From assembly GCA_030673825.1 (NCBI GenBank), contig JAUTCS010000145.1, positions 1-64,000 of the forward strand: a DNA stretch of 64,000 bases, written 5' to 3'. The notes below the pieces were generated by a model. The model made no database searches and was not told where the DNA came from. It saw only the letters and a program-made list of their open reading frames with translations. This DNA is from Verrucomicrobiota bacterium JB024. GTDB lineage: Bacteria; Verrucomicrobiota; Verrucomicrobiia; Opitutales; Cerasicoccaceae. The translations under genes were made by a program, and so were the position numbers. Below are positions 43,476-52,589 of the stretch, in pieces. The stretch's first letter is position 1. Each line of letters opens with the position of its first letter.

Positions 43476-45329
43476 TCAGTCCAGGTACGGCGAGTATTCG
43501 GGCACCATCTGCTGGAGCGTCTGCTTGATCTGGTTGCGGTCAAGGCGCTCGATCTTGTCCATCAGCTCGCCGAGCTTGGCGTCGAGCTCGGGCAGATTGC
43601 AAGGAGAGGAGATAAAGCGTTGCACGCGCGGGTGCGTGGTGGCCACGTACTCTTCCCCCTTGTGCTGGAGCTCCTCGAAGAGCTTCTCACCGGGTCGCAG
43701 GCCGACAAAGCGGATCTCTATGTCCACCTCGGGCTTGAAGCCGCTGAGTTCAATCAGTTGGCGGGCCACATCGACGACCTTGATCGGCTGCCCCATGTCC
43801 AGGACAAAGATATCCCCCCCGACCCCAAGCACCGCCGTCTGCAGGACCAGTCCGACCGCCTCGGGGATCGACATGAAATAGCGCGTCACGTCCGGATGCG
43901 TGACCGTGACCGGCCCGCCCTCGCGGATTTGCTTCTTGAAGATCGGCACCACACTGCCGGAGGAGCCCAGCACGTTGCCGAAGCGCACCGCCAGGAACAC
44001 CGTCTTGTTTTCCGGTTCGCCCTGGAGGGCTTGCAGGTAGAGCTCGGCCAGGCGCTTGGAGGCCCCCATCGCGCTGGTCGGGTTGATCGCCTTGTCCGAG
44101 GAGATGAAGACAAAGCGCTTGCAGTGGTACCGGCTGGCCAGACGGGCGAACTTCGCCGTGGCCATGGTGTTGTTCTTGATCGCCTCGCCGGGCTGGAGCT
44201 CGATCATGGGCACGTGCTTGTGCGCGGCGGAATGGAAAATAATGGTCGGCCGGTAACGATCGAGGATGAACTCCATCCGTCCCGGGTCGTTCACATCGGC
44301 CAACAAGGGCAACACGATCGAACCGAAACCCTCGGAACGCAGCTCCTGTTCGATGACGAAGAGCGCCGCCTCGGACTGCTCGACCAGCAGGATACGGGAA
44401 GGGTTCTTTGCTGCGATCTGACGGCAAAGCTCACTGCCGATACTGCCGCCGGCCCCCGTCACCATGACCACGTTCTGGCAGATGAGCTGGTGAATCTCAA
44501 CCGCATTGGTGTCGAGACTGGTGCGCCCAAGAAAATCCTCCAGCTCGACCGGGCGAAGTTGCTCGGCCCGGACCTGCCCGTAGAGCAGCTCCTGTGGCGA
44601 GGGAACGATGAGCGTGTCCAGCCGCTCGCGGCGCGTGCGTAGCAGGACCTCGCGAATCGCCGACGGAGAGATATTCGGCTGGGCGATGATGACCCGGTCC
44701 AGGTCGTAGTGGGCAACGGCGCGGCTGAGGGTGTCGATCCCGCCGAAGACCCGCAGCCCGTGGTACTTGTGCCCGATAACGGCAGGGTTGTCGTCGAGAA
44801 TCGTGATCGGCTGCATCCCGAAGCCGCGCTTGGACTGCAGCTCCTGGATCAGCGAGTCGCACAGGAAGCCCGCCCCGTAGATGGCCACCCGGTTATTACG
44901 GAAGCCCGAACGCTCATCGATGCCCAGCGCGTCGCCGCGCACATACTGGATCAGCCCGCGGAATAGCGTCAGCGCCAGCAGCGTGAGCATGAAATTGATC
45001 AGGATGACGCCGCGGGAGGGGCAGTCCTTGCCGTCGAAGACGTACCACAGGTACATCAGGAACATCGACGTGACCCCCAAGGCCATCGCCAACTGGAAAA
45101 AGTCATAGCTGCGGAACCGTGCCGCCGTAACCTCGAACTGTCCGAAAGCATACAGCACCACGACCTCCAGCGGGATGAGCCAGAGCATGATCTCCACCCG
45201 CAGTCGCTGATGGTTGTCCGGCACCTGAAATTCCCACCGAATCTCATTGGCAAAATAAAAGCCCGCCACACACAGGAATACGATCAGTGCGGCATAAACA
45301 AGGCCTTCGCGGTTAACTTTTTTAGCCAT
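43476..45329 (-). CDS. membrane-bound nucleotide-sugar dehydratase/epimerase (CapD/WbpM family)
   Basis: A 617-aa protein with four N-terminal transmembrane helices (about 11-128), a Rossmann-like CoA-binding-type domain (IYGAGFLCDSLIQEL) and a C-terminal SDR domain. The SDR domain has TGAGGSIGSELCRQI and the active-site segment SSDKAINPTSAMGASKR. The family makes UDP-4-keto-6-deoxy sugars, usually from UDP-GlcNAc, for polysaccharides or protein glycosylation. It opens an exopolysaccharide/O-antigen cluster and is divergent from the WecA-type transferase. Exact product is not predictable. Confidence 0.92.
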   Translation of the reverse strand: MAKKVNREGLVYAALIVFLCVAGFYFANEIRWEFQVPDNHQRLRVEIMLWLIPLEVVVLYAFGQFEVTAARFRSYDFFQLAMALGVTSMFLMYLWYVFDGKDCPSRGVILINFMLTLLALTLFRGLIQYVRGDALGIDERSGFRNNRVAIYGAGFLCDSLIQELQSKRGFGMQPITILDDNPAVIGHKYHGLRVFGGIDTLSRAVAHYDLDRVIIAQPNISPSAIREVLLRTRRERLDTLIVPSPQELLYGQVRAEQLRPVELEDFLGRTSLDTNAVEIHQLICQNVVMVTGAGGSIGSELCRQIAAKNPSRILLVEQSEAALFVIEQELRSEGFGSIVLPLLADVNDPGRMEFILDRYRPTIIFHSAAHKHVPMIELQPGEAIKNNTMATAKFARLASRYHCKRFVFISSDKAINPTSAMGASKRLAELYLQALQGEPENKTVFLAVRFGNVLGSSGSVVPIFKKQIREGGPVTVTHPDVTRYFMSIPEAVGLVLQTAVLGVGGDIFVLDMGQPIKVVDVARQLIELSGFKPEVDIEIRFVGLRPGEKLFEELQHKGEEYVATTHPRVQRFISSPCNLPELDAKLGELMDKIERLDRNQIKQTLQQMVPEYSPYLD

Positions 45330-45492
45330 GGAATGAGAGTATTTTGAGGGGATTCACCGGACAGCTAGAAACCTCATGCTCTAGCGTACGCCAACCGCCA
45401 AAACAAGCCCAAAGGCTCCTCACCCAGGCGGGCCGCATCCAGCTTGACCGCCCCCGCCCCGTTCCGTTAGGGTATCCATTCTCTCTGTCACC

Positions 45493-46629
45493 ATGGATAT
45501 TGACGCGTACGCAATCCTACTGCTCTTTGGCGGGCTGGCGGTAGCCTTTACCCTGACACTGGCAACCACGTACGCGCTCAGGCAGCACGCGGAGCGGCTG
45601 GGCCTGATCGACACCCCCGACCACCGCAAGATCCACAGTACCCCGATCCCGCGCATCGGCGGGCTGGGTATCTTCGCCGGGCTGATGGGCGCGCTGCTCT
45701 ATTACTCCCTGGTGCGGCAATTCTGGCCTGCGGACTTCCGGGCTATGCCCATGCCTAATATCTACTTCATGACGGGGGGCATCGTGATCGCCGTAACGGG
45801 GCTGGTGGACGACTTCCGTGGCATCAGTTTCCGGCAGAAGCTGGTCGCCCAGTGCCTGATCGCCGTCTATATCATCCTGGCCGGCTACCGGCTGGAGCTG
45901 GATTTCTGGATTTTTCCGGGGTATGCCTCGATGGCCTCGATCTCGGTCACCTTCCTGTGGATCATCGGGGTGATCAACGCCGTCAACCTGATCGACGGGA
46001 TGGACGGACTGGCCGGGGGCATCTTCATGATTTCCCTCTTCACCCTGACCATCTGCTACTGGCTGCTGGGCAGCACGCTGGACCTGGTCTTCATTTTCTG
46101 CCTGACCGGGGCCGTCCTCGGCTTCCTCACGCTCAATACCCACCCGGCCAAGGTCTTCATGGGCGATACCGGCAGCCTGTTCCTGGGCTACGTCATCGCC
46201 TGCTATTCGCTGAAAACCAGCACGCTCGGGTACAACCATTTCATGTACATGGTGCCGATCCTGGCCGTGGGGCTGCCGGTCTTTGATACGCTCCTGTCCA
46301 TGACCCGCCGCTACCTGCGGGGTCGTCCGGTCTTTTACCCGGACAAGGACCATATGCATCACCGTGTACGCCGGGTCTTCGGCGGCAGCCAGCGGACGGC
46401 GGTGTTCCGCCTGTACTCCATCAACCTCGTGCTCGGGGCCTTCGCCATCCTGCTAAGTCTCTCCAACGACTGGCTGGCGGTGCTCATCCTTTTCCTGGCG
46501 GGGGTTTACATCGTCTATGTGGTCTGGCGGCTGCGCTACCTGCGTATCCGTGAGCTCCTCAAGAAGCGCCACAAACCCCGCCACCGCGGCCTGCTTTCCA
46601 CCGGCGGCGCGTTCCCGTACCGCTTCTAG
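45493..46629 (+). CDS. undecaprenyl-phosphate sugar-1-phosphate transferase (WecA/TagO type)
   Basis: A 378-aa polytopic membrane enzyme with about ten hydrophobic segments. Catalytic motifs are VDDFRG, NAVNLIDGMDGLAGG, and MGDTGSLFLG, and the cytoplasmic loop DKDHMHHRVRR. It transfers GlcNAc-1-P or a related sugar to the lipid carrier to begin a glycan. The start at 45493 follows a divergent promoter gap with the CapD-like gene, whose product could supply the sugar. It is the second initiating enzyme of the cluster with that at 49408. Confidence 0.92.
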   Translation: MDIDAYAILLLFGGLAVAFTLTLATTYALRQHAERLGLIDTPDHRKIHSTPIPRIGGLGIFAGLMGALLYYSLVRQFWPADFRAMPMPNIYFMTGGIVIAVTGLVDDFRGISFRQKLVAQCLIAVYIILAGYRLELDFWIFPGYASMASISVTFLWIIGVINAVNLIDGMDGLAGGIFMISLFTLTICYWLLGSTLDLVFIFCLTGAVLGFLTLNTHPAKVFMGDTGSLFLGYVIACYSLKTSTLGYNHFMYMVPILAVGLPVFDTLLSMTRRYLRGRPVFYPDKDHMHHRVRRVFGGSQRTAVFRLYSINLVLGAFAILLSLSNDWLAVLILFLAGVYIVYVVWRLRYLRIRELLKKRHKPRHRGLLSTGGAFPYRF

Positions 46630-46659
46630 GCAGGACGTGCCCTACCGGGAGTCGGACGC

Positions 46660-47787
46660 TCAGCGCCCGAAAACCTTCTCCACGCAACGGCAGACGCGCT
46701 CCTGCTGCGCTTCCGTCAACTGGCTGGGAAGGCTCAGGCCGGTCGAGGCGAGCTCCTCGGCCACCTCGCCCCCGTAGCTGCGACAATGCGCGAAGCAGGG
46801 CTGCGTGTGCAGGGGCCGCCAGAGCGGACGGGCCTCGATATTCTCTGCCTCAAGGGCGTCGAGGAGCTGTCCGCTGGTCAGCCCGGAAGCGCCAGCATCG
46901 ATCAGCAGGGAGCTGAGCCAGCGCGTGCCGGTACCGCCCGGGGTCTCGGGCATGAACGTCACCCCCGGCAGCCCACCCAGCCGCTCGACGTAACGGGCGA
47001 AAACCTCCCGGCGGCGGGCGACCTTGCCCGGCAGAGCCCGGAGCTGCGAGAGGCCGAGAGCGGCCAGCAGATTGCTCAGGCGGTAATTGTAGCCGACCTC
47101 CCGGTGCAGGTACTCGCGCCCCGGCTCGCGGGCCTGGGTGGAGAGATACCGGACCCGCGCGGCCAGTGCGGCCTCGTCGGTCAGGAGCATCCCCCCGCCC
47201 GAGCAGGTGATGATCTTGTTGCCGTTAAACGATAAAACCGCCGCCCGGCCAAAGGAACCGGCGGCACGGCCCCGGTAGGTCGCCCCCAGCGCCTCGGCCG
47301 CATCCTCGACCAGCGGCACGCCGTAGCGCGTGCACAGCTCGCCGATCGCCGCCATATCCGCGCACTGGCCGTAAGCCTGCACAACCTCGACCGCCGCCGG
47401 CAGGGCCCCCGCGGCATCGGCCTCGCGCAGGGCGTCCTCAAGACGCTGCGGGTCCATGTTCCAGCTGGAGCGCTCCGAATCGATGAAAACCGGCTCTGCC
47501 CCGCAGTAGACCACGGCGTTGGCCGAGGCGGCAAAGCTCAGGCTGGAGCAGAACACGCGGTCCCCCGGACCGACTCCCACCTCCTTCAGTGCCAAGTGCA
47601 GCGCGGCGGTGCCGGAAGCCAGCGCGACCGCGTGCCCCACACCGGTCTGGCGGCACATTTCCGCCTCGAACGCCGCCAGCGCAGGGCCTACCGGGGCGAT
47701 CCAGTTACTGCGGAAGGCATCCGTCAGGGCGACCAGATCGGCCTCGGACATGTCCGGCGGGGAGAGGTAAATGCGCTCGGCGCTCAT
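46660..47787 (-). CDS. DegT/DnrJ/EryC1/StrS-family aminotransferase
   Basis: A 375-aa PLP enzyme that installs an amino group on a keto-sugar. The PLP-lysine lies in SFNGNKIITCSGGGM, with the pattern CQVALASGTAALHLAL-like HAVALASGTAALHLAL near residue 57 and VEDAAEALGATYRGRAAG in the middle. Such enzymes (PglE/WecE type) act on the product of CapD-type dehydratases. The gene is convergent with the WecA-type transferase and divergent from the EpsI-like gene. Confidence 0.92.
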   Translation of the reverse strand: MSAERIYLSPPDMSEADLVALTDAFRSNWIAPVGPALAAFEAEMCRQTGVGHAVALASGTAALHLALKEVGVGPGDRVFCSSLSFAASANAVVYCGAEPVFIDSERSSWNMDPQRLEDALREADAAGALPAAVEVVQAYGQCADMAAIGELCTRYGVPLVEDAAEALGATYRGRAAGSFGRAAVLSFNGNKIITCSGGGMLLTDEAALAARVRYLSTQAREPGREYLHREVGYNYRLSNLLAALGLSQLRALPGKVARRREVFARYVERLGGLPGVTFMPETPGGTGTRWLSSLLIDAGASGLTSGQLLDALEAENIEARPLWRPLHTQPCFAHCRSYGGEVAEELASTGLSLPSQLTEAQQERVCRCVEKVFGR

Positions 47788-47870
47788 GGTTTGGGTTACG
47801 CTTGAAAAAAAGGGGAACGAACCTTAGCGTATTTCCCCTGTCCCCTAACTCAAACCCTTTCCTGTCCCGT

Positions 47871-48599
47871 ATGAAAAAGATCCTCATCACTCTCGCCGCC
47901 GTCATCGCCGTGACGCTCGTCGGCGTGATCATCCGCCAGGAATTCTTTTACCACCCGAAGATCACGCTGACCGAGCCCTTGGAAAACGTCATCTCGGCAG
48001 ACCTGCCCGGCTGGACCAGTGAGGACCTGCCCCTGGCCAACTCACCCGAAATGCAGGAACGCACGGAGGACATCCTGAATTTTGAAGAGGCCCTCTACCG
48101 TGTCTACAAGCAGGGCGACCGCGAGATCGGCGTGTACGTGGCCTACTGGAAGCCCAAGCAAATGCCCGTGCGTATGGTCGAGGCTCACACCCCCGACATC
48201 TGCTGGGTGCACAACGGCTGGAAGCGCCGAGAGATGGAACCCGGCGTCCCCATGGCTGTCGGCGAGACGGAGCTGTTCCCGGCCGAATACCGCGCCTACA
48301 ACACCCAGGACGGCGGCCCCCTGACCTACGTTTACTACTGGCACACCGTGGGCGACACCCTCTACGTCAACCGCAGCACCAAGCTCGGGACCTGGGACCG
48401 CCTCGACCCGATCAAGACCATCTTCCGCTACGGGCTCGACCAGATGCAGGAGCAGTTCTTTATCCGCATCTCCAGCAACAAGCCCTTCGGCGACCTTTTC
48501 CAGGTCGATCCCGGCATGCGCGAGCTCATGCAGGAGCTGGCCGACCTGACCCTGGCCCCGCCTCCGCCGCCTCCCGTCGGTCAGCCGAGCGCGACCTGA
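47871..48599 (+). CDS. exosortase-associated EpsI-like protein
   Basis: A 242-aa protein with an N-terminal membrane anchor (about 4-22: ILITLAAVIAVTLVGVII) and a periplasmic domain containing EAHTPDICWVHNGWK. This fits the H-x-P-x-x-C...GW signature of the EpsI/DUF3485 family. Those proteins accompany exosortases (EpsH/XrtA type) in exopolysaccharide loci. No exosortase or PEP-CTERM substrate is recognisable in the window. The C-terminus is Pro-rich (PPPPPPVG) and unlike the core. It probably takes part in exopolysaccharide export, by family context. Confidence 0.72.
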   Translation: MKKILITLAAVIAVTLVGVIIRQEFFYHPKITLTEPLENVISADLPGWTSEDLPLANSPEMQERTEDILNFEEALYRVYKQGDREIGVYVAYWKPKQMPVRMVEAHTPDICWVHNGWKRREMEPGVPMAVGETELFPAEYRAYNTQDGGPLTYVYYWHTVGDTLYVNRSTKLGTWDRLDPIKTIFRYGLDQMQEQFFIRISSNKPFGDLFQVDPGMRELMQELADLTLAPPPPPPVGQPSAT

Positions 48600-48644
48600 G
48601 CCAGGATATTTAACAGGGACGCCAGAAAGTGGCGCGAATCGGGA

Positions 48645-49229
48645 TCATTTCCCCGCCTGCTGGCAGCAGCCATAGCGGAAACACGAGACCATGTGGTCGT
48701 TGACCATGCCCACGGCCTGCATGAAGGCGTAGATGATGGTCGAGCCCACGAACTTGAAGCCCCGCTTCTTCAAATCGCGACTGATGGTGTCCGACAGTGG
48801 CGTCTTCGCCGGGATCTGGCTCAGCTCGGTCCAACCGTTCACGATGGGCTTGCCGTCCACATAGCGCCACAGAAACGCGTCGAGCGGGCCCTCCTGCTCC
48901 ACCAGCTCGAGGTAGGCGCGAGCGTTGGTGATGGCTGAGTTGACCTTGAGCCGGTTGCGGATGATCCCGGGGTTTTGCAACAGCGCTTCGACCTTCCGCT
49001 GGTCGAAGCGCACGAGCTTCTCGGGGACAAAATCCGCAAAGGCGGCGTGCATCGACTCACGCTTGGCCAGGATGGTGGACCAGCTCAGCCCGGCCTGCAT
49101 CCCCTCCAGCTGGAGCATCTGGAACAGGTGCAGGTCGTCGTGCACGGGCACGCCCCACTCCTCGTCATGGTACGCACGCTCAAGCTCGCCGTGTTCAGCC
49201 CAGCCACACCGGATGATCTCCTTCGCCAT
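48645..49229 (-). CDS. tag: DNA-3-methyladenine glycosylase I
   Basis: Removes 3-methyladenine from alkylated DNA in base excision repair. The 194-aa product shows the family start RCGWAEHGELERAYHDEEWG with the zinc Cys, and the middle QAGLSWSTILAKRE. The end FMQAVGMVNDH is followed by a pair of cysteines (RYGCCQ) where the second zinc ligands of E. coli Tag are found. It is unrelated in function to the polysaccharide genes around it and has its own orientation. Confidence 0.94.
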   Translation of the reverse strand: MAKEIIRCGWAEHGELERAYHDEEWGVPVHDDLHLFQMLQLEGMQAGLSWSTILAKRESMHAAFADFVPEKLVRFDQRKVEALLQNPGIIRNRLKVNSAITNARAYLELVEQEGPLDAFLWRYVDGKPIVNGWTELSQIPAKTPLSDTISRDLKKRGFKFVGSTIIYAFMQAVGMVNDHMVSCFRYGCCQQAGK

Positions 49230-49283
49230 AGTGCCCGCAGCCTAGCACAACCGCCCGCTGCGTCAACTGCCAGAGCCCCTACT

Positions 49284-49370
49284 CGTCGCGGTGCGACGAA
49301 ACAGCGTTAGCCGCGGGTTTCAACCCACGGTTCACCCGACCGGGAAGAATGTCACGTCGCGTAGCGACGT
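49284..49370. repeat. three short palindromes between tag and sugar transferase
   Basis: CGTCGCGGTGCGACG (49284-49298), CCGCGGGTTTCAACCCACGG (49311-49330) and ACGTCGCGTAGCGACGT (49354-49370). They have the REP-like style of the other intergenic palindromes but a different sequence. Confidence 0.5.
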
Positions 49371-49407
49371 TTCTACCTGCGCCCATCCAGCCTCTCGAAA
49401 ACGAGCC

Positions 49408-50028
49408 CTAGCGCCCGTCGCGTTCGTCCATCTGCGGTTCATTTCCCATGAACTCGGACATCGTGGCTTCGCCCTCGGCGGAAATCCCCCGGCGGCACAG
49501 CACGGCCTCGACCGTCATGGCGATGATTTTCAGGTCCAGCCAGAAGCTGCGGTGGTCCACGTACCACACGTCCAGCTTGAAACGTTCGGGCCAGGAAACC
49601 GCGTTGCGGCCCTTGACCTGCGCCCAGCCGGTCAGGCCGGGCCGGACGTCGTGACGGCGCGCCTGCTCGGGCGAATAGCGCGGCAGGTAGCGCACCAGCA
49701 GCGGGCGCGGCCCGACCAGGCTCATCTCGCCCCGCAGGATATTGATCAGCTCGGGCAGCTCGTCCAGGCTGGTCGAGCGCAGGAAACGCCCGTAGCGCCC
49801 CAGCCGCTGCTCGTCGGGGAGCAGCTCACCGTCGGGTCCGCGGGCGTCGCTCATCGTACGCAGCTTGATCAGCCGAAAGACCTTCCCGTGCAGCCCGGGC
49901 CGCTCCTGCCGGAAGAACACCGGACGCCCCAGCTTCACCCACGAGACCAGGCACAGCACAAGCAGCAGCGGCCACAAGACCAGCAGCGCCAGCGCCGAAA
50001 CCACGATATCGAAGAGCCGTTTGAGCAT
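49408..50028 (-). CDS. initiating sugar transferase (WcaJ/PglC-type)
   Basis: A 206-aa bacterial sugar transferase (polyprenyl-phosphate hexose-1-phosphate transferase). One N-terminal membrane segment (about 7-28) precedes the catalytic part with [31 protein letters not shown] and [13 protein letters not shown]. Only one hydrophobic segment fits the short PglC-type with no extra N-terminal domain. The ATG at 50028 is preferred since the longer frame adds 35 residues without membrane or family character. It is one of two initiating enzymes here. It is followed upstream by the glycosyltransferase gene in the same direction. Confidence 0.88.
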   Translation of the reverse strand: MLKRLFDIVVSALALLVLWPLLLVLCLVSWVKLGRPVFFRQERPGLHGKVFRLIKLRTMSDARGPDGELLPDEQRLGRYGRFLRSTSLDELPELINILRGEMSLVGPRPLLVRYLPRYSPEQARRHDVRPGLTGWAQVKGRNAVSWPERFKLDVWYVDHRSFWLDLKIIAMTVEAVLCRRGISAEGEATMSEFMGNEPQMDERDGR

Positions 50029-50151
50029 GGGTAAACGCGGGAAATGCTCGCAGGATTTGCCCGCCGCAACAAGCCGAAGCTCACCGCAGGCTGCATTTTC
50101 CCAGAGCCGAGAGGCACGGGTAAAGCGTTTCACTAAGCAAGGCTGACGAGC

Positions 50152-51294
50152 CTACTGCTGGAGCTCCCGGACAAACCCGTACACCTCCTCGAAGGCCCGG
50201 TCGCGCATCGCCACCAGCTCCCCGTAGATTTTCGCAGCCTGGGCACGCTTTTCCCGCACGGCCTCGGGGGTGATTCGCGCCACGGTCTCACGGACGGCCT
50301 CGGCCCGGGGCTTATCCGGATCGATCCGCCACCCGGCCCCCTGGAGCAGGTCCCAGTTGTCCCCCCCGGCGCTGCCGTGATAGAGGATGGCCCCGCCGCC
50401 GGAAACCGCGCTGACCGCTTTGGACGGCACGCACACGTGGTCCCAGCGGGGCTTGAGCGTGATCACATGCACGTCCACATAGGCCATCTGGCCGTGCGGC
50501 ACGCTGTCAAACTCCTCCACCACCGGAAAATCCCGGGCAAACTCCCGCAGCCGTTTCCCGTGGACGCCGTAGCTGGCCAGGATAAACCGGTGCCGCGCCG
50601 GATCGAGCGCGCGGATCGTCTCCTGCACGAACTCCAGGTCGTGCGCCTCGCCGATATTGCCGACGTAGCCCCAGACGATCTTGTCCCCTTGAGCCCAGGG
50701 CGGGCGCTGCGGGTCGGCCTGCGGGCGGGAGACCCCGGCAGGCAGCACCGCTGTCCGCGCGATCGGCCCGTAACATCCCAGCAGGTGATCGCGTTGCCGG
50801 GGGCCCAGGGCGAGCAGCGCGTCGGGTCGCCGTCCATAGACCTGCCGGCGCAGCCAGCGAAAAACCGGGTGCCCCTCGGAGACGAGCCCCGCCGAGCAGA
50901 AAGCCTCAGGGTACAAGTCCATCGTCCAGTAGATCCAGGGCCGCCGGGAGCCACCCAGCAGGCGGGCCGCCCAGAAATTCAACAGCGGCGGGTCGCTCAT
51001 GACGATGAACGGTCCCTTGCCCAGGGCGCGGGCCCGTCGCACCATGCGCCGGCCTTCCCACAGGCTGGAAAACAGCCGCCGCAGCTTGTGCTTGCCGTCA
51101 TAGACGGCGGGGAGCCGGTGGACCGTGCCGTGCACCTCGCCCTCGGGCATGGCCCCGCCGGCGTAGCGGGCCTCGACTGTCACGACATGTACCTCGACGC
51201 CCCGCTGGCGCAAGTAGCCCGCCAGCTCGTTGGCGCAGTGGCCGGTCATCCCCGGTCCGGGTGGATAATTGCGGTTGAGGATCGTGCAGTGCAT
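50152..51294 (-). CDS. glycosyltransferase (GT4-like)
   Basis: A 380-aa glycosyltransferase with two Rossmann-like halves; the N-terminus MHCTILNRNYPPGPGMTGHC has the nucleotide-sugar-transferase start of the WbuB-like group. Acceptor-side residues WTMDLYPEAF and donor-side VGNIGEAHDLEFVQ are visible. The C-terminal third has VPSKAVSAVSGGGAILYHGS and a less clear catalytic Glu. The sugar added is unknown. It lies upstream of the initiating transferase in the same direction, 123 bp apart. Confidence 0.85.
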   Translation of the reverse strand: MHCTILNRNYPPGPGMTGHCANELAGYLRQRGVEVHVVTVEARYAGGAMPEGEVHGTVHRLPAVYDGKHKLRRLFSSLWEGRRMVRRARALGKGPFIVMSDPPLLNFWAARLLGGSRRPWIYWTMDLYPEAFCSAGLVSEGHPVFRWLRRQVYGRRPDALLALGPRQRDHLLGCYGPIARTAVLPAGVSRPQADPQRPPWAQGDKIVWGYVGNIGEAHDLEFVQETIRALDPARHRFILASYGVHGKRLREFARDFPVVEEFDSVPHGQMAYVDVHVITLKPRWDHVCVPSKAVSAVSGGGAILYHGSAGGDNWDLLQGAGWRIDPDKPRAEAVRETVARITPEAVREKRAQAAKIYGELVAMRDRAFEEVYGFVRELQQ

Positions 51295-51468
51295 GGCGTG
51301 GCGCGTGAGAAGCCAAAACCGGTTTTACAACGGTAAAACGGCCCCCGGTCGATGCAAAAACACCCTAGCCGCTCTGGAAACAGGCCAAGATTCACGAAGG
51401 ACACCCGCCCGACACAAGCTTCACTAATCTGTCGCTTAAAACCTCCTGCTCACCCGGCCCCAAGCCTT

Positions 51469-52350
51469 TTATAGCGGTCGCTCCAACAGCGTCTTTAAGT
51501 ACTCCCCGTAGGAGGAGCTGCCCATGCGCACGATCTGGCGGCGCAGGGTGTCTTCGCCGATCCAACCCTGATGGTAAGCGATTTCCTCCAGACAGGCGAT
51601 TTTCAGGCCCTGGCGTTTCTCGATCGTCTCGACAAAGGTGCCCGCCGCCAGCAGGTCGGCGTGCGTGCCCGAGTCCAGCCAGGCCGTGCCCCGCCCGAGC
51701 TGTTCGACGTGCAGCTCGCCCGCCGCCAGGTAAAGCCGGTTCAGGTCCGTGATCTCCAGTTCCCCCCGGGCCGAGGGCTGGAGCGTCTGCGCCAGCGCCA
51801 CCGCCTGATCGTCATAAAAGTACAGCCCCGGCACCGCGAAGTTCGAGCGCGGTCTCGCCGGTTTTTCCTCCAGCGAGCGCACTTCGCCGCCGGGCCCCAA
51901 CTCCACCACGCCGTAAGCCCGCGGGTCGGCCACTCGAGTGGCGAAGATCGTCGCCCCCGCCGTCCGCGCCGCCGCCCGCCGGACGATCCCGATCAGGTCG
52001 TGGCCGTAAAACAGGTTGTCCCCCAGCACCAGAGCCGAAGGCGCCCCGGCCAGAAAGTCCGCCCCGATAAGAAACGCCTCGGCCAGCCCACCCGGCTCGG
52101 TCTGCTCAGCGTAGGAGAGGCTCAGCCCGAACGCCGCCCCGTCCCCCAGCAGCCGCTCGAACAGCGGGCGGTCCTGCGGGGTGGTGATGACGAGGATCTC
52201 CCGGATGCCCGCGAACATCAGCACCGACAGCGGGTAGTAGATCATCGGCTTGTCGTGGACGGGCTGGAGCTGCTTGCTCACGGCCAGGGTCAGCGGGTAC
52301 AGCCGCGTCCCCTCGCCTCCGGCCAGCACGATGCCTTTTCTCGCTTTCAT
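51469..52350 (-). CDS. rfbA: glucose-1-phosphate thymidylyltransferase
   Basis: Makes dTDP-glucose from dTTP and glucose-1-phosphate, the start of the dTDP-rhamnose and related pathways. The 293-aa product shows LAGGEGTRLYPLT (Glu where the consensus is often Ser), KQLQPVHDKPMIYYPLS, and FLIGADF, LGDNLFYG. The C-terminal part ITDLNRLYL is typical. It is downstream of rfbB in the same direction with a repeat-bearing gap. rfbC and rfbD are not in the window. Confidence 0.94.
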   Translation of the reverse strand: MKARKGIVLAGGEGTRLYPLTLAVSKQLQPVHDKPMIYYPLSVLMFAGIREILVITTPQDRPLFERLLGDGAAFGLSLSYAEQTEPGGLAEAFLIGADFLAGAPSALVLGDNLFYGHDLIGIVRRAAARTAGATIFATRVADPRAYGVVELGPGGEVRSLEEKPARPRSNFAVPGLYFYDDQAVALAQTLQPSARGELEITDLNRLYLAAGELHVEQLGRGTAWLDSGTHADLLAAGTFVETIEKRQGLKIACLEEIAYHQGWIGEDTLRRQIVRMGSSSYGEYLKTLLERPL

Positions 52351-52452
52351 GGGTGGATCACCATCCAGACTCGCGCATCCGCCGCCCTTTCACAACAGAA
52401 AATGATTCCATTGCCCCCCGCCGAAACGCACAGTTTTTAAACGTTTGTTTTT

Positions 52453-52569
52453 TTAACCACGGATGACACGGATGGACACGGATCGGAGGGAAATCATCGG
52501 CAGATGAAAAACGCAGCCCTTTGCTCTCTCTTCTTCTCCTCTTTGCGCCTTTGTGTCTTTGTGGTTAAT
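52453..52569. repeat. CACAAAG/CACGGAT-type intergenic repeat, copy
   Basis: Opens with TTAACCACGGATGACACGGA and closes with the inverted-style TTTGTGTCTTTGTGGTTAA. Same vocabulary as the elements at 4188, 12530 and 13498. Located between rfbA and rfbB. Confidence 0.55.
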
Positions 52570-52589
52570 ATAAACCTCCTCCCTCAGCC

